33,765 bases of DNA, from the NCBI GenBank assembly GCA_900766925.1, contig CAAFXG010000041.1, forward strand, positions 1 through 33,765, given 5' to 3'. The notes beneath the pieces are model-generated. The model did no database searches. It saw nothing but the letters and a program-made list of their open reading frames with translations, and was not told where the DNA came from. Position numbers and translations under genes: made by a program. The stretch is from Lachnospiraceae bacterium (GTDB lineage Bacteria > Bacillota > Clostridia > Lachnospirales > Lachnospiraceae). Positions 33,748 to 33,765 of the stretch are shown one piece after another (position 1 is the first letter of the stretch; each line of letters starts with the position of its first letter).

Positions 33748-33765
33748 GGATAAGCCCTCGACCTA
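33748..33765 (-). rRNA. 23S rRNA, 3' end only
   Basis: Minus-strand sequence from the window edge reads TAGGTCGAGGGCTTATCC, matching the well-conserved 3' end of clostridial 23S rRNA (…TAATAGGTCGAGGGCTTaACC). Only about 18-25 bases lie in the window. The next 105 bases to the terminator hairpin contain a spacer with TGTGTGAAGTTCTGAAGG, typical of 23S-downstream spacers as I recall them, but no recognisable 5S rRNA gene. Confidence 0.75.

Noticed and set aside
33640..33748. 5S rRNA or tRNA gene in the spacer after 23S
   Set aside because: The 105 bases are too short and show no 5S core pattern or cloverleaf.

Overview
The window looks like a chromosomal piece from a low-GC Gram-positive anaerobe of the class Clostridia, most likely family Lachnospiraceae. 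The grounds are AT-rich DNA, strong AGGAGG-type ribosome binding sites, a Clostridia-type purF with iron-sulphur cysteines, type III pantothenate kinase, and small families I know from Lachnospiraceae (DUF6145-like, DUF5662-like). No species can be named from the sequence alone. Almost all genes lie on the minus strand. The right edge runs into the 3' end of a 23S rRNA gene and the left edge is a perfect fold-back, so the window may be a whole draft contig.

Layout, left to right: purA; a LysR regulator; an sce7726-like nuclease-fold protein; a PHP-domain hydrolase; purB; purF; a plus-strand PilZ protein; a 232-bp fold-back element with 56-bp perfect arms; an envelope sugar cluster (rmlD, undecaprenyl-phosphate sugar phosphotransferase, glmM); a diacylglycerol-kinase-like lipid kinase; the 7-deazaguanine/queuosine operon queD-queE-folE-queC with a structured leader; thrC; a second fold-back element; a membrane-anchored 3D-domain cell-wall protein; a divergent AP2/HNH-like protein; the dapA-dapB-DUF6145-coaX-dusB operon behind a lysine riboswitch; a two-OB-fold SSB-like protein; a TrmH-type RNA methyltransferase; dnaE; a DUF5662-like protein; an apbE/Dabb/small-protein operon; a plus-strand ABC-F ATPase; a split IS200-type transposase element; and the rRNA operon end.

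How the genes work together: purF, purB and purA act at the first and last parts of AMP synthesis. FolE makes dihydroneopterin triphosphate from GTP, and QueD, QueE and QueC carry it to preQ0. DapA and DapB open the lysine/diaminopimelate branch and are behind an L-box riboswitch with a consensus promoter. GlmM, the sugar transferase, RmlD and the 3D-domain protein serve the cell envelope.

The least ordinary parts are non-coding or decayed: the queD leader (a preQ1-I-like hairpin followed by a very large terminator stem), the three TTTA-N6-TAAA boxes next to an AP2/HNH protein that appears to have lost its nuclease histidines, the two unrelated fold-back elements with a second partial copy of one, and the IS200-type tnpA split at a GGGAAAA run beside an rRNA operon end that lacks a recognisable 5S gene. 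I did not find a clearly new multi-gene system such as a defence or biosynthetic island.
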